DNA from: Paraflavitalea devenefica
GTDB taxonomy: Bacteria > Bacteroidota > Bacteroidia > Chitinophagales > Chitinophagaceae
DNA: 64,000 nt
Direction of reading: 5' to 3'
Assembly (NCBI RefSeq): GCF_011759375.1
Contig: NZ_JAARML010000002.1
Span: 1,736,001-1,800,000 of the forward strand
Within the stretch, counting starts at the first letter, position 1. Every line of letters begins with the position of its first letter. Position numbers and translations under genes: made by a program. The notes under the pieces are model-generated. The model made no database searches, had not been told where the DNA came from, and saw only the letters and a list, made by a program, of their open reading frames with translations. Positions 52,003 to 60,511 of the stretch are shown piece after piece.

Positions 52003-53028
52003 ATGTCTACAAGGAGAAAGTTTATACAATCATCTTTAGTGGGGTCGGCTGCTGTACTGGCTGGTAAGTCTTTGTTGGGTACGGATGAAATCCCTTATCC
52101 CGTTACCAAAGGTAACCCGGTTGTGATCTCTACCTGGGATTTTGGGAAGGCGGCCAATGCAGAAGCCTGGAAGGTTTTATCGGCCGGCGGCCGCGCGCTG
52201 GATGCAGTGGAAGCAGGCGTGCGGGTGCCGGAAGCGGATGAAAGTAACCAGAGTGTCGGTTATGGCGGCCTGCCCGACCGTGACGGACGGGTAACACTGG
52301 ATGCCTGTATTATGGATGAGCTATATAATTGCGGCTCTGTGATGTGCCTGGAGCATATTGTACATGCCATATCCGTAGCCCGGCTGGTGATGGAAAAAAC
52401 GCCACACGTAGTACTGGTGGGAGATGGCGCTTTGCAATTTGCCCTGGCCAATGGATTTAAGAAGGAAAACCTGCTGACGCCCTCCTCAGAAAAAGCCTGG
52501 AAAGAATGGCTGAAGACCTCGAAGTATGAGCCGGTAATGAATATTGAGAATAAGCTGTATAAGAAAGAAAATGATCCTATGCCCGGCGGCATCAATAACC
52601 ATGATACGATTGGTATGGTGGCCATGGATACCAACGGACACCTGAGCGGCGCCTGTACTACCAGCGGCATGGCTTATAAGATGCATGGCCGGGTAGGTGA
52701 TTCTCCTATTATCGGGGCCGGGCTGTATGTAGACAATGAGATCGGCGCTGCTACTTCTACCGGTGTGGGTGAAGAGGTGATCCGTATTGTAGGTTCACAC
52801 CTGGTAGTAGAACTGATGCGGCAGGGATATAAACCTGAAACTGCGTGTAAGAAAGCGGTGGAACGTATTATCAGCCGCAGTCCGGAGAAAGCCAAAAAGA
52901 TACAGGTGGGTTTCCTGGCGCTCAATAAGAAAGGAGAGTATGGTGCTTATGCATTGCAACCTGGGTTTACTTATTCGGTGAAGAGCGGGAAGGAAGAGAC
53001 TATTTATAAGGCGAAGAGTATTTATTAA
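52003..53028 (+). CDS. N4-(beta-N-acetylglucosaminyl)-L-asparaginase
   Basis: 341 residues of the Ntn-hydrolase glycosylasparaginase family. Autocleavage and catalysis take place at Thr202 in NNHDTIGMV; other family pieces are RALDAVEAGVRVPE, SVGYGGLPDRDG and GDSPIIGAGLYVDNE. The enzyme splits the GlcNAc-Asn bond left after N-glycan and protein digestion. The N-terminus MSTRRKFIQSSLVGSAAVLA has a twin-arginine motif, so it is probably exported folded, as known for the Flavobacterium enzyme being periplasmic. It fits with GH20 and NagB: glycoprotein breakdown. Confidence 0.92.
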   Translation: MSTRRKFIQSSLVGSAAVLAGKSLLGTDEIPYPVTKGNPVVISTWDFGKAANAEAWKVLSAGGRALDAVEAGVRVPEADESNQSVGYGGLPDRDGRVTLDACIMDELYNCGSVMCLEHIVHAISVARLVMEKTPHVVLVGDGALQFALANGFKKENLLTPSSEKAWKEWLKTSKYEPVMNIENKLYKKENDPMPGGINNHDTIGMVAMDTNGHLSGACTTSGMAYKMHGRVGDSPIIGAGLYVDNEIGAATSTGVGEEVIRIVGSHLVVELMRQGYKPETACKKAVERIISRSPEKAKKIQVGFLALNKKGEYGAYALQPGFTYSVKSGKEETIYKAKSIY

Positions 53029-53037
53029 AATTTATTT

Positions 53038-53781
53038 ATGCCTGAGATCATTCTTGAAGTATGTGCTTTTAATATTCAGTCCTGTATCATTGCGGAGAAG
53101 GTAGGGGCGGCGAGGGTAGAATTGTGCGATAACCCGGTGGAAGGTGGCACTACACCTTCGCATGGCGCTATTCAACGTACCCGGGAAAGGATCAATATTG
53201 AGCTGTATCCTATTATTCGTCCGCGTACTGGCAATAGCTGGTATGATGAGGATGAGTTTGCCATTATGAAAAAAGATATTCTGCTGTGTAAAGAGTTGGG
53301 CTGCGATGGTATTTCTACCGGTGCGCAGTTGCAGAATGGTGAAATAGATACAGAACGGATGAAGCGCATGGTAGAATGGGCTTACCCAATGGGCGTTACC
53401 TGTCACCGGGTATTTGACCGCACACCTGATCCTTTCAAGGCTTTGGAAGAAATCATTGGCTGTGGTTGTGAGCGTGTATTGACCAGCGGACAGCGAAGTG
53501 CTGCGCCCGATGCCACCGAAATGCTGGCCAGGCTGGTACAGCAGGCCAATGGACGTATCATTATCATGCCGGGCGCCGGTATCCGTGCTTCCAATATTGA
53601 AAAGCTCATCAAAGAAACAGGCGCTACAGAATACCATACCTCTGCCAGGATCACCGTCCCCGATCTTGTTACGTATCAAAACCCGGCCATCTTGGACAGC
53701 GGGGATGTAGTTATTGCCAATGAAGAAGAGCTGCGTCAACTGCTGGCCAATGCACAAAAGGTAAAGGCGGCCAGTGAATGA
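53038..53781 (+). CDS. cutC: CutC-family protein (copper homeostasis/PF03932)
   Basis: 247 residues of the CutC TIM barrel: EVCAFNIQSCIIAEKVGAAR, VELCDNPVEGGTTPSHGAI, IIRPRTGNSWYDEDEF, ITCHRVFDRTPDP-like VTCHRVFDRTPDP, and LTSGQRSAAPDA. Named for copper tolerance in E. coli, but the role is disputed and the fold suggests an enzyme. Nine nt after the asparaginase stop, so the two are probably one transcript. Some related proteins sit in sugar loci, and a carbohydrate role is possible here. Confidence 0.88.
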   Translation: MPEIILEVCAFNIQSCIIAEKVGAARVELCDNPVEGGTTPSHGAIQRTRERINIELYPIIRPRTGNSWYDEDEFAIMKKDILLCKELGCDGISTGAQLQNGEIDTERMKRMVEWAYPMGVTCHRVFDRTPDPFKALEEIIGCGCERVLTSGQRSAAPDATEMLARLVQQANGRIIIMPGAGIRASNIEKLIKETGATEYHTSARITVPDLVTYQNPAILDSGDVVIANEEELRQLLANAQKVKAASE

Positions 53782-53791
53782 GCCGCCTGCT

Positions 53792-53833
53792 GTACTAGTT
53801 ATCAGTGGTACTGTTACTGGTTATTGTTGATAG
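53792..53833. repeat. Heptad element 5, invades DUF6624 3' end
   Basis: In sevens: GTACTAG, TTATCAG, TGGTACT, GTTACTG, GTTATTG, TTGATAG. The last three units encode the terminal residues (INNNQ) of the DUF6624 protein on the - strand. It lies between the convergent cutC and DUF6624 stops. Confidence 0.55.
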
Positions 53834-54485
53834 GGTACAGCTTAGGTTTTGTAATGCCCTTCTTCTCGTACATGTCTTTGTTCATTTCAAAATGGAAAGT
53901 TCCCGCCACATTCAGGTACTCTTCAATGGGCTCCATTCCCATTTCTTTTCTACGGGCATTAACCGTTAAACTGTCCTGCAAAGGCTTGGGCAGCGCCTGA
54001 CAACTGTCTACATTGTATGTGACCTGTGTACCATACACCTGCTTGCGGCCGGTATTGATCAGCACTCTGTCTGTCAGGTACGCGTAGTTCCCAGGATGAG
54101 CATTGCCTTTTTTTACCTCCGGTTTCATGGCTGTCAGTATCTTTTCCTGAAAAGCCACCCATTTGTCACAATGCTGCACCATGAGCCAGAAGCTGTGTTC
54201 CCCTTCTTTTCCTACGAGGTTATAACCAGGATAACCATAGCGGCTGAATATGTTTTCCAGTATTTGTTGGTGGGTGCCTACTACGCTGTCTCTAAATTGT
54301 TGCCATGCTTCGGGTGTCATTTCTTTGTATTTGCCAACAGGTGGCTTCATCGCGATCTGGTCAACCTCTTTCATTTTGTTGAGAGAATCGGCTAAAAGCT
54401 GGTTAAAAGAAGGACTCGTTTGCGCCATCACCGGCTTGCCATGAACCCATAATAACAATGCCACGATCATGCTGTAATACTTCAT
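53814..54485 (-). CDS. DUF6624-type exported protein
   Basis: 223 residues with a signal peptide (MKYYSMIVALLLWVHGKPVM, cleavage near AQT). The central motif set FSRYGYPGYNLVG, HSFWLMVQHCDKWVAFQEKI and YAYLTDRVLINTGRKQVYGT is what I associate with DUF6624, a family without known function. The conserved HC and D in VQHCDKW may be functional. The last residues are encoded by a heptad repeat and look non-conserved. Single gene. Confidence 0.65.
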   Translation of the reverse strand: MKYYSMIVALLLWVHGKPVMAQTSPSFNQLLADSLNKMKEVDQIAMKPPVGKYKEMTPEAWQQFRDSVVGTHQQILENIFSRYGYPGYNLVGKEGEHSFWLMVQHCDKWVAFQEKILTAMKPEVKKGNAHPGNYAYLTDRVLINTGRKQVYGTQVTYNVDSCQALPKPLQDSLTVNARRKEMGMEPIEEYLNVAGTFHFEMNKDMYEKKGITKPKLYPINNNQ

Positions 54486-54553
54486 GTTATGCTGATTTGG
54501 TATACGAAGTAAAAGCAGGAGGGGGCGTTAAAATTGTACTTTTCGGACAAACA

Positions 54554-55402
54554 CTATTCTTTAACAAATCGGAAGATGAGGTTGTCATCGGCTAATTTTT
54601 CCACTGAATTAAAGAACGCAGTGGGATTGGAGCCGGTGAGCTTGTTGTATACTTTGATGAAGTAGGCCTGGTCATAGAAATTACTGGCATAACCTATTTC
54701 TGTGAGCTTTTTAAACTGTGCATTGAAGAGTTTGTTTTTAAGGGAATGCCTGAAACGGGCAATTTTCTTCCAGGCCACCGGCGAAATACTTAGGTGTTTT
54801 TGGAATAACCGGTTGAGCGAACGGGTAGAGAGGTTTAGCCTGTTGGCGATCTCTTCAATAGACAGGTCCTCTGTAAAATCCATTAACCAGTTAACGGCCT
54901 GTTCTGTCAATGTATGTTCGGGCGTGGATGTATAAATGGCTGCCAGGAAATCTTCCAGCAGGGATACTCTTTCCTGGTTATCGTCTGTGGCAAAAAAGCT
55001 GTTGAGCAGACGATGGTAAGCGGGTAGTTGTGTCCAACCGGTGAATGCCTGAGAATCGGCCGGCGCTATTTCACAAAAAGGCTGGGTAAGAAAGTAGCTA
55101 ATGCCGGCTGGTTTAAAGCAAATAGTGATCTTGTCAATGGGGCCTTGTAATTTGACCAGTAAGGGCGTCTGGAAGCTTCTTTGTATTAAAGCCGCCGGTG
55201 TTCCGTGCTTAACGGCCTGTACCCTGGTGTGCTGTTCATTGATCTCATATAGGGCCGACCTGTGCAGACTGACCGGAACCGCAATGTTGGGAAAAGCATA
55301 ATAGGTGGTTTGAAAATCCGGCGACCCGGCTCTCAGGAAATAGTAATACTCAATGTGCTGTTGAAGCGTTGGATGTTGCGGATAAAAAGTAGCGATGTCC
55401 AT
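54554..55402 (-). CDS. AraC-family transcriptional regulator
   Basis: The start at 55402 (MDIATFYPQHPTLQQHIEYY) is preferred over one 30 nt upstream. 282 residues: N-terminal sensor of the DUF6597-like kind (YAFPNIAVPVSLHR, ITICFKPAGISYFL) and a C-terminal AraC DNA-binding region (IEEIANRLNLSTRSLNRLF, EIGYASNFYDQAYFIKVYNK). Target genes are not evident. Its stop is 68 nt from the DUF6624 start on the same strand, so it may be co-transcribed with that gene. Confidence 0.82.
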   Translation of the reverse strand: MDIATFYPQHPTLQQHIEYYYFLRAGSPDFQTTYYAFPNIAVPVSLHRSALYEINEQHTRVQAVKHGTPAALIQRSFQTPLLVKLQGPIDKITICFKPAGISYFLTQPFCEIAPADSQAFTGWTQLPAYHRLLNSFFATDDNQERVSLLEDFLAAIYTSTPEHTLTEQAVNWLMDFTEDLSIEEIANRLNLSTRSLNRLFQKHLSISPVAWKKIARFRHSLKNKLFNAQFKKLTEIGYASNFYDQAYFIKVYNKLTGSNPTAFFNSVEKLADDNLIFRFVKE

Positions 55403-55468
55403 AGCGTACTGTTCCCAAATGTACAGTACCAAACGTTAATAAACCGATAACGTATTGCGGTTGGGCAT

Positions 55469-55498
55469 AAAAAAAGATGTCCGCTTCTGGCGGACATC
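55469..55498 (-). terminator. Intrinsic terminator of the pyk transcript
   Basis: GATGTCCGC (55476-55484) and GCGGACATC (55490-55498) form a perfect stem; on the - strand seven T follow (complement of 55469-55475). It lies 35 nt after the pyk stop. Confidence 0.88.
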
Positions 55499-55532
55499 CT
55501 ATAGTGTTTAATACTCAATGTTCAGGGAAGAA

Positions 55533-57026
55533 TTACTCCACCTTGGTGATCTTTAAGGTATTGGTGGGCAGGTGCAGGTGTACTGGTACGCTGCCTGTGT
55601 TTACCACCACACTACCTGGTTTGATGAAGCCCCGCTCTTTGAGGATGTTGATCTGGTCAAAGATGATATCATCCAGGCTTTCTTCTTCATCATAGAAGAA
55701 GGCGCGTACGCCCCAGCTTAAGCTGAGCTGGTTTACCAATGTCTTTTCCTTGGTAAATACGTACAGTAATGATTTGGGGCGGTAGCTGCTGAGCGTGAAA
55801 GCTGTGTAACCGCTTTGCGTCATACCGATCAATGCATCGGCAGAAGTATCATTGGCCAGCTTACAGGCATTGTAACAAACAGCATCGCTGAGGAAAGAAG
55901 GGGAGTGCGGTTGCGGCTTCAGGTCTTCTTCCCGGTTATAACGGTATTCCGTTTTTTCCACTTCGAGGATGATCTTGCGCATGGTTTCCACTACGAGGGC
56001 GGGGTGTTTGCCGGTAGCGGTTTCACCACTCAACATCACGGCGTCAGCGCCTTCCAGTACGGCATTGGCCACATCGGTGATCTCACTGCGGTTGGGCTTT
56101 ACGCGGTCTATCATACTTTCCATCATCTGGGTGGCCACGATCACCGGCTTGGCGCGGTGAATACATTTGCGGATGATGTCGCGCTGTGCCATTGGTACTT
56201 TTTCTACCGGCAGCTCTACGCCGAGGTCGCCACGCGCTACCATCACACCATCTGATTCCAGGATGATGTTGCGCAAGTCTACCAGGGCAGAAGGCATTTC
56301 TATTTTGGCAATTACCTTGCTCTTGCTTTTCTTTTCGGCCAGTCTTCTCTTCAGGTCTACGATGTCTTCTGCTTTGCGTACAAAGGAGAGGGCCACCCAT
56401 TCTACTTCCTGGCCGATGATGAATTCCAGGTCGGCAATGTCTTTCTCGGTCATGGCCGGCAGGGATATGTTGGTATCGGGCAGGTTCACACCTTTCTTGG
56501 GGAGCAGGGTGCCGCCATAGGTCACTCTTACTTTTACATCACCGGCTTTGGTGATCTCTGTGACTACTACTTCCAGCTTGCCGTCATCAATCAATATTTT
56601 GTTGCCCACTTCCACATCTTCGTGCAGGTTGGGGTAAGAAACGTAGATCCTTTCTTTGTTGCCTACTACTTTTTCTTTGGAGGTAAAGGTGAGGATGTCT
56701 CCGGGTTCGATGGGCAGGGCGCCATTTTCAATGTCGCCTACGCGTAATTTGGGGCCTTGCAGGTCGGCCAGGATGGCAATGTTGTAAGGCTCTTTGGTGT
56801 TCATTTCCTTGATATAGGAAATGATCTGTGCTTTATTTTCATGCGTGCCATGGGAGAAGTTGAGACGGAAGATGTTCACCCCGGCTTTTACCAGTTCCAG
56901 TAATTTATCATAAGTATCACAGGCGGGTCCTACGGTCGCTACAATTTTGGTGCGGTGCGTGATGTGCTGAATGCCCGCTTCCTTATCCATTTCATTATGC
57001 AAATACTTCGACAGATCTCTTGCCAT
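55533..57026 (-). CDS. pyk: Pyruvate kinase
   Basis: 497 residues. Conserved: TKIVATVGPACDTYDKLLEL, FRLNFSHGTHENK, LADLQGPKLRVG, KIEMPSALVDLRNII, MVARGDLGVELPVEKVP (Mg2+ and PEP site), ATQMMESMI and SGETATGKHPALVVETM. It transfers phosphate from PEP to ADP. A short C-terminal domain with the usual length. It follows pfkA in the same orientation (59 nt), a glycolytic pair with a shared terminator. Confidence 0.96.
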   Translation of the reverse strand: MARDLSKYLHNEMDKEAGIQHITHRTKIVATVGPACDTYDKLLELVKAGVNIFRLNFSHGTHENKAQIISYIKEMNTKEPYNIAILADLQGPKLRVGDIENGALPIEPGDILTFTSKEKVVGNKERIYVSYPNLHEDVEVGNKILIDDGKLEVVVTEITKAGDVKVRVTYGGTLLPKKGVNLPDTNISLPAMTEKDIADLEFIIGQEVEWVALSFVRKAEDIVDLKRRLAEKKSKSKVIAKIEMPSALVDLRNIILESDGVMVARGDLGVELPVEKVPMAQRDIIRKCIHRAKPVIVATQMMESMIDRVKPNRSEITDVANAVLEGADAVMLSGETATGKHPALVVETMRKIILEVEKTEYRYNREEDLKPQPHSPSFLSDAVCYNACKLANDTSADALIGMTQSGYTAFTLSSYRPKSLLYVFTKEKTLVNQLSLSWGVRAFFYDEEESLDDIIFDQINILKERGFIKPGSVVVNTGSVPVHLHLPTNTLKITKVE

Positions 57027-57085
57027 GTTTGTTGGGATTACGTGATTTACAAATTCATATTTTCAAAAGCAATAGCATTGACTCT

Positions 57086-58069
57086 TTAACTGGCTAAGAT
57101 CTTTACGATCTTCATCCATTCGTCACTGATCTTTTGTTTGGACTTGACTGCTTTTTCCAGCAGGGTGTACTGCATACGGTTGTTGAGGATACCCACCATT
57201 ACGTTGTGGCGGCCTTCCAGCAGGCATTCCACGGCAGAGTATCCCATGCGGCTGGCAATGAGCCTGTCCAGGCAGGTAGGGGCGCCACCGCGCTGGATAT
57301 GCCCCAAAATGCACAAACGGGTATCGATGTTGGGCAGGCGTTCTTTGATGAGGGCTGATACATGCTCGCCACCGCCAAATTCGTCTCCTTCCGCTACTAC
57401 TACCATGTTTACCAGTTTCTTGCGACGCTCTTTTTCCTGAAGGGAATGGATAAGCTCTTCCATATCTGTTTTGCGCTCCGGTATCAGGATGTGCTCGGCC
57501 CCGGTAGCAATACCACTGTGCAGGGCTATGTAACCGGCGTCGCGGCCCATCACCTCAATGATGAAGAGGCGGTCGTGGGCATCGGCTGTATCACGGATCT
57601 TGTCAATGGATTCCACGGCTGTATTAACGGCCGTATCAAAACCAATGGTGAAATCGGTGCCGGCAATATCTTTATCAATGGTACCGGGAATGCCGATACA
57701 GGGAATGTCGAATTCACGGCTGAACACATCCGCGCCACGGAAGGAGCCGTCGCCGCCAATGATCACCAGGCCATCGATGCCCAGGGCTTTCAGGTTGTTA
57801 TAGGCTTTCTGACGGCCTTCTTTTTGAAGAAATTCTTTGCAGCGGGCTGTTTTGAGAATGGTGCCCCCACGTTGAATGATGTTGGCCACACTACGGGAAT
57901 GCATAGGAATGATGTCATTTTCCACCATGCCGGTATAACCACGCATAATACCAAATACTTCCAGTCCATAATAAATACCCGTTCTTACAACGGCACGCAC
58001 TGCGGCATTCATTCCCGGAGCATCGCCTCCAGAGGTCAGAACACCGATTTTAGTCACCTTTTTTGCCAT
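57086..58069 (-). CDS. pfkA: 6-phosphofructokinase, ATP-dependent
   Basis: 327 residues. GVLTSGGDAPGMNAAVRAVV at the N-terminus, GGDGS at 105-109 (Gly there is the mark of ATP-using enzymes; PPi-using ones have Asp), GTIDKDI with the catalytic Asp132, EVMGRDAGYIA, and LGHIQRGG. Converts fructose-6-phosphate to the 1,6-bisphosphate. First gene of the pfkA-pyk unit and divergent from the prolyl oligopeptidase gene. Confidence 0.96.
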   Translation of the reverse strand: MAKKVTKIGVLTSGGDAPGMNAAVRAVVRTGIYYGLEVFGIMRGYTGMVENDIIPMHSRSVANIIQRGGTILKTARCKEFLQKEGRQKAYNNLKALGIDGLVIIGGDGSFRGADVFSREFDIPCIGIPGTIDKDIAGTDFTIGFDTAVNTAVESIDKIRDTADAHDRLFIIEVMGRDAGYIALHSGIATGAEHILIPERKTDMEELIHSLQEKERRKKLVNMVVVAEGDEFGGGEHVSALIKERLPNIDTRLCILGHIQRGGAPTCLDRLIASRMGYSAVECLLEGRHNVMVGILNNRMQYTLLEKAVKSKQKISDEWMKIVKILAS

Positions 58070-58243
58070 GAATTAGTTCTGTTAGTTATTTTTTAAGAAA
58101 ATCTCCAAAATAATGCAAGAATTATTGATTATCAGCCTCTCTTTTTTAAAATGCGGCCCAAAAATAAGGTTTTAGTTTGATACACGAGCGGCAGGGCGCG
58201 ATGACCGAAAATCAGTAATCTTGTCGGTTCAAACCCACCTGTT

Positions 58244-60403
58244 ATGATTAAATACTATATTATAGTTGCGATGACTTTTTCAGTGGGTGCTGCGACTTAT
58301 GCGCAGCATTCGTACCCCATTACCCAAAAAGTGATGCATACAGATGATTATCAGGGTACAAAAGTAGAGGATCCTTACCGCTGGCTGGAAGATGATAACA
58401 GCGCCGGGACCAAGGCCTGGGTAGAAGCGCAGAATAAGGTGACTTTTGATTACCTGAATAAGATCCCTTACCGCGGACAAATGAAAAAACGGATTGAAGA
58501 GGTGGCCAATTATCCCAAATACACCGCACCGAACCGTAAAGGCGACTATTATTATTTTTATAAGAATAATGGTTTACAGAACCAATCCCTGTTGTATCGC
58601 CAGAAGGGGCTGGATGGCGCGCCCGAACTGGTGATGGACCCCAACAAGCTGTCGCCGGATGGCACCACCCAGCTTACCAATTTCACGCTTTCCAAAGATG
58701 GGCGGTATGCTATATGGGGTATTTCGAGGGGTGGCTCTGACTGGCGCACGTATTATGTACGGGACATGCAGACCGGCAAGGACCTGGCAGATTCTATCCT
58801 GTGGGTAAAGGTGTCCGGCGCTTCCTGGCAGGGCAATGGCTTCTATTACAGCCGTTATCCCGCCCCTGAAAAAGGGAAAGAGCTTTCTTCGAAAAATGAA
58901 AACCACCAGGTATGGTACCATACGGTGGGCACTTCCCAGGACCAGGACGAACTGGTGTATGAAGACAAAGGCAATCCCCAGCGTTTTCATACCCTGTCGG
59001 TGAGTGAAGATGAGCGCTTTGCTTATCTTACGATCAGTGACCGTGGCAAGGGTTTCCAGGGTAATGCCCTGTATTACCGCGACAGTAAAGGCGGCAATAA
59101 TACCTTTAAACCCATCGTAGCGGCTGTAGGCAAGTTCCGCTATAGCGTGGTGGATAATACAGGCGATAAGATGCTGTTGTTCACCAATGACGGTGCTGAG
59201 AATAATAAGATCGTTTTATTTGACCCTGCCAACCCGGCGCGTGAAAACTGGGCGACGATTGTGCCGGAAAAACCAGAACCCATACAAGGGACGGGTACGG
59301 CTGCCGACCGCCTGTATGTAAGTTACCTGAAGGATGTTACTACACGGACCTATGAGTATGATTTTACCGGTAAGTTGCTGAAGGAGATCAAACTGCCGGG
59401 CCTGGGCACTGCCAACGGATTTGGCGGTAATCATGATGACCAATTCTTCTTTTATACGTTCAGCTCTTTTACTTTCCCGCCTACGATCTACAAGTATGAT
59501 ATTGCTACTGGCGTGAGCACGGTATTCCGTCAGCCGGAGGTTTCTTTTAATCCCAACGATTATGAAACGAAACAGGTGTTTTATCCCAGCAAGGATGGCA
59601 CCAGGATACCTATGTTCATTGTGCATAAGAAAGGATTGAAGCTGGATGGCACGAATCCCACGATGCTGTATGCGTATGGTGGTTTTAATATCAGTTCCCT
59701 GCCCGGCTTCAGCTCCAGCCTGATACCCTGGCTGGAGCAGGGTGGTGTGTATGCACTGGCCAACCTGCGAGGCGGTGCTGAATACGGGGAAGCCTGGCAC
59801 CAGGCCGGTATGCGTTTTAAGAAGCAGAATGTATTTGATGATTTTATTGCAGCCGGTGAATACCTGATTGCCCATAAGTATACCTCCAATAAACGCCTCG
59901 CTATCCGTGGTGGTTCCAATGGCGGGCTGCTGGTAGGCGCTGTGATGAACCAGCGCCCTGACCTGTTTAAGGTGGCTATTCCCCAGGTAGGGGTGATGGA
60001 CATGCTGCGCTTCCATAAGTTTACGATTGGCTGGAACTGGATTGCTGAGTATGGCAGCAGTGACAGCGCTGCCGATTTTAAGAACCTGTATGCTTATTCT
60101 CCGTTGCATAACCTGAAAGCAGGCGTTCATTATCCGGCCACCCTGATCACTACGGCCGATCATGATGACCGCGTGGTGCCTGCCCATTCCTTTAAGTATG
60201 CGGCTACCCTGCAGGAAAAACACAAAGGGGCCAACCCGGTGATGATCCGCATTGAAACGAATTCGGGTCATGGCGCCAGCAATACGGCCAAGAATATTGA
60301 AAGTACTGCGGATATTTATTGTTTTATGTTCCAGAATATGGGATATGTGCCTAAGTTTAAGAATAATTATACGGGAGATAACGATAAGAAGAAAGGATTT
60401 TAA
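58244..60403 (+). CDS. Prolyl oligopeptidase (S9A)
   Basis: 719 residues with a signal peptide (MIKYYIIVAMTFSVGAATYA). A seven-bladed propeller (about 70-440) is enclosed by the N-terminal DPYRWLEDDNSAGTKAWVEA and a C-terminal hydrolase domain. Catalytic triad: Ser558 in GGSNGG, Asp in DHDDRVV (639-645) and His676 in SGHGA. Cuts short proline-containing peptides on the carboxyl side of Pro, here in the periplasm. A -7-like box TAATCTTG lies at 58216-58223, without a good -33 partner. Confidence 0.95.
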   Translation: MIKYYIIVAMTFSVGAATYAQHSYPITQKVMHTDDYQGTKVEDPYRWLEDDNSAGTKAWVEAQNKVTFDYLNKIPYRGQMKKRIEEVANYPKYTAPNRKGDYYYFYKNNGLQNQSLLYRQKGLDGAPELVMDPNKLSPDGTTQLTNFTLSKDGRYAIWGISRGGSDWRTYYVRDMQTGKDLADSILWVKVSGASWQGNGFYYSRYPAPEKGKELSSKNENHQVWYHTVGTSQDQDELVYEDKGNPQRFHTLSVSEDERFAYLTISDRGKGFQGNALYYRDSKGGNNTFKPIVAAVGKFRYSVVDNTGDKMLLFTNDGAENNKIVLFDPANPARENWATIVPEKPEPIQGTGTAADRLYVSYLKDVTTRTYEYDFTGKLLKEIKLPGLGTANGFGGNHDDQFFFYTFSSFTFPPTIYKYDIATGVSTVFRQPEVSFNPNDYETKQVFYPSKDGTRIPMFIVHKKGLKLDGTNPTMLYAYGGFNISSLPGFSSSLIPWLEQGGVYALANLRGGAEYGEAWHQAGMRFKKQNVFDDFIAAGEYLIAHKYTSNKRLAIRGGSNGGLLVGAVMNQRPDLFKVAIPQVGVMDMLRFHKFTIGWNWIAEYGSSDSAADFKNLYAYSPLHNLKAGVHYPATLITTADHDDRVVPAHSFKYAATLQEKHKGANPVMIRIETNSGHGASNTAKNIESTADIYCFMFQNMGYVPKFKNNYTGDNDKKKGF

Positions 60404-60412
60404 TAAAGGGCT

Positions 60413-60496
60413 AGTGGTAAGTGGCGAGTGGCCAGTGGAAAACAAACGTGGCGAATCAAAAGCCCACTCGCCACTTGCCATTCACCACTTGCCTTT
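60413..60496. repeat. Heptad array 6 (clearest: AGTGGNN x4, NNCCACT x4)
   Basis: In sevens from 60413: AGTGGTA, AGTGGCG, AGTGGCC, AGTGGAA; a 21-nt centre AACAAAC, GTGGCGA, ATCAAAA; then GCCCACT, CGCCACT, TGCCATT, CACCACT, TGCCTTT. Four units are mirrored by four inverse units. It starts 9 nt after the oligopeptidase stop and ends just before the promoter of the next gene. Confidence 0.8.
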
Positions 60497-60507
60497 CTCT
60501 ATATTTG
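60475..60507 (+). promoter_or_regulatory. Putative promoter of the RmlD-type gene, leaderless
   Basis: TATATTTG at 60500-60507 is a perfect TAnnTTTG box; TTG at 60475-60477 is the best -33 candidate (22-nt spacer) and lies inside the heptad array. The ATG at 60512 is 5 nt after the box, so the mRNA probably begins at or next to the start codon. Confidence 0.5.
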
Positions 60508-60511
60508 CTTC

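Noticed and set aside
57362..58096. A 244-codon open frame on the + strand
   Set aside because: Antisense to pfkA, which has all conserved motifs.
59216..60481. A 421-codon open frame on the - strand
   Set aside because: It lies opposite the prolyl oligopeptidase gene, whose catalytic triad and signal peptide are complete; the - strand text has no recognisable domain.
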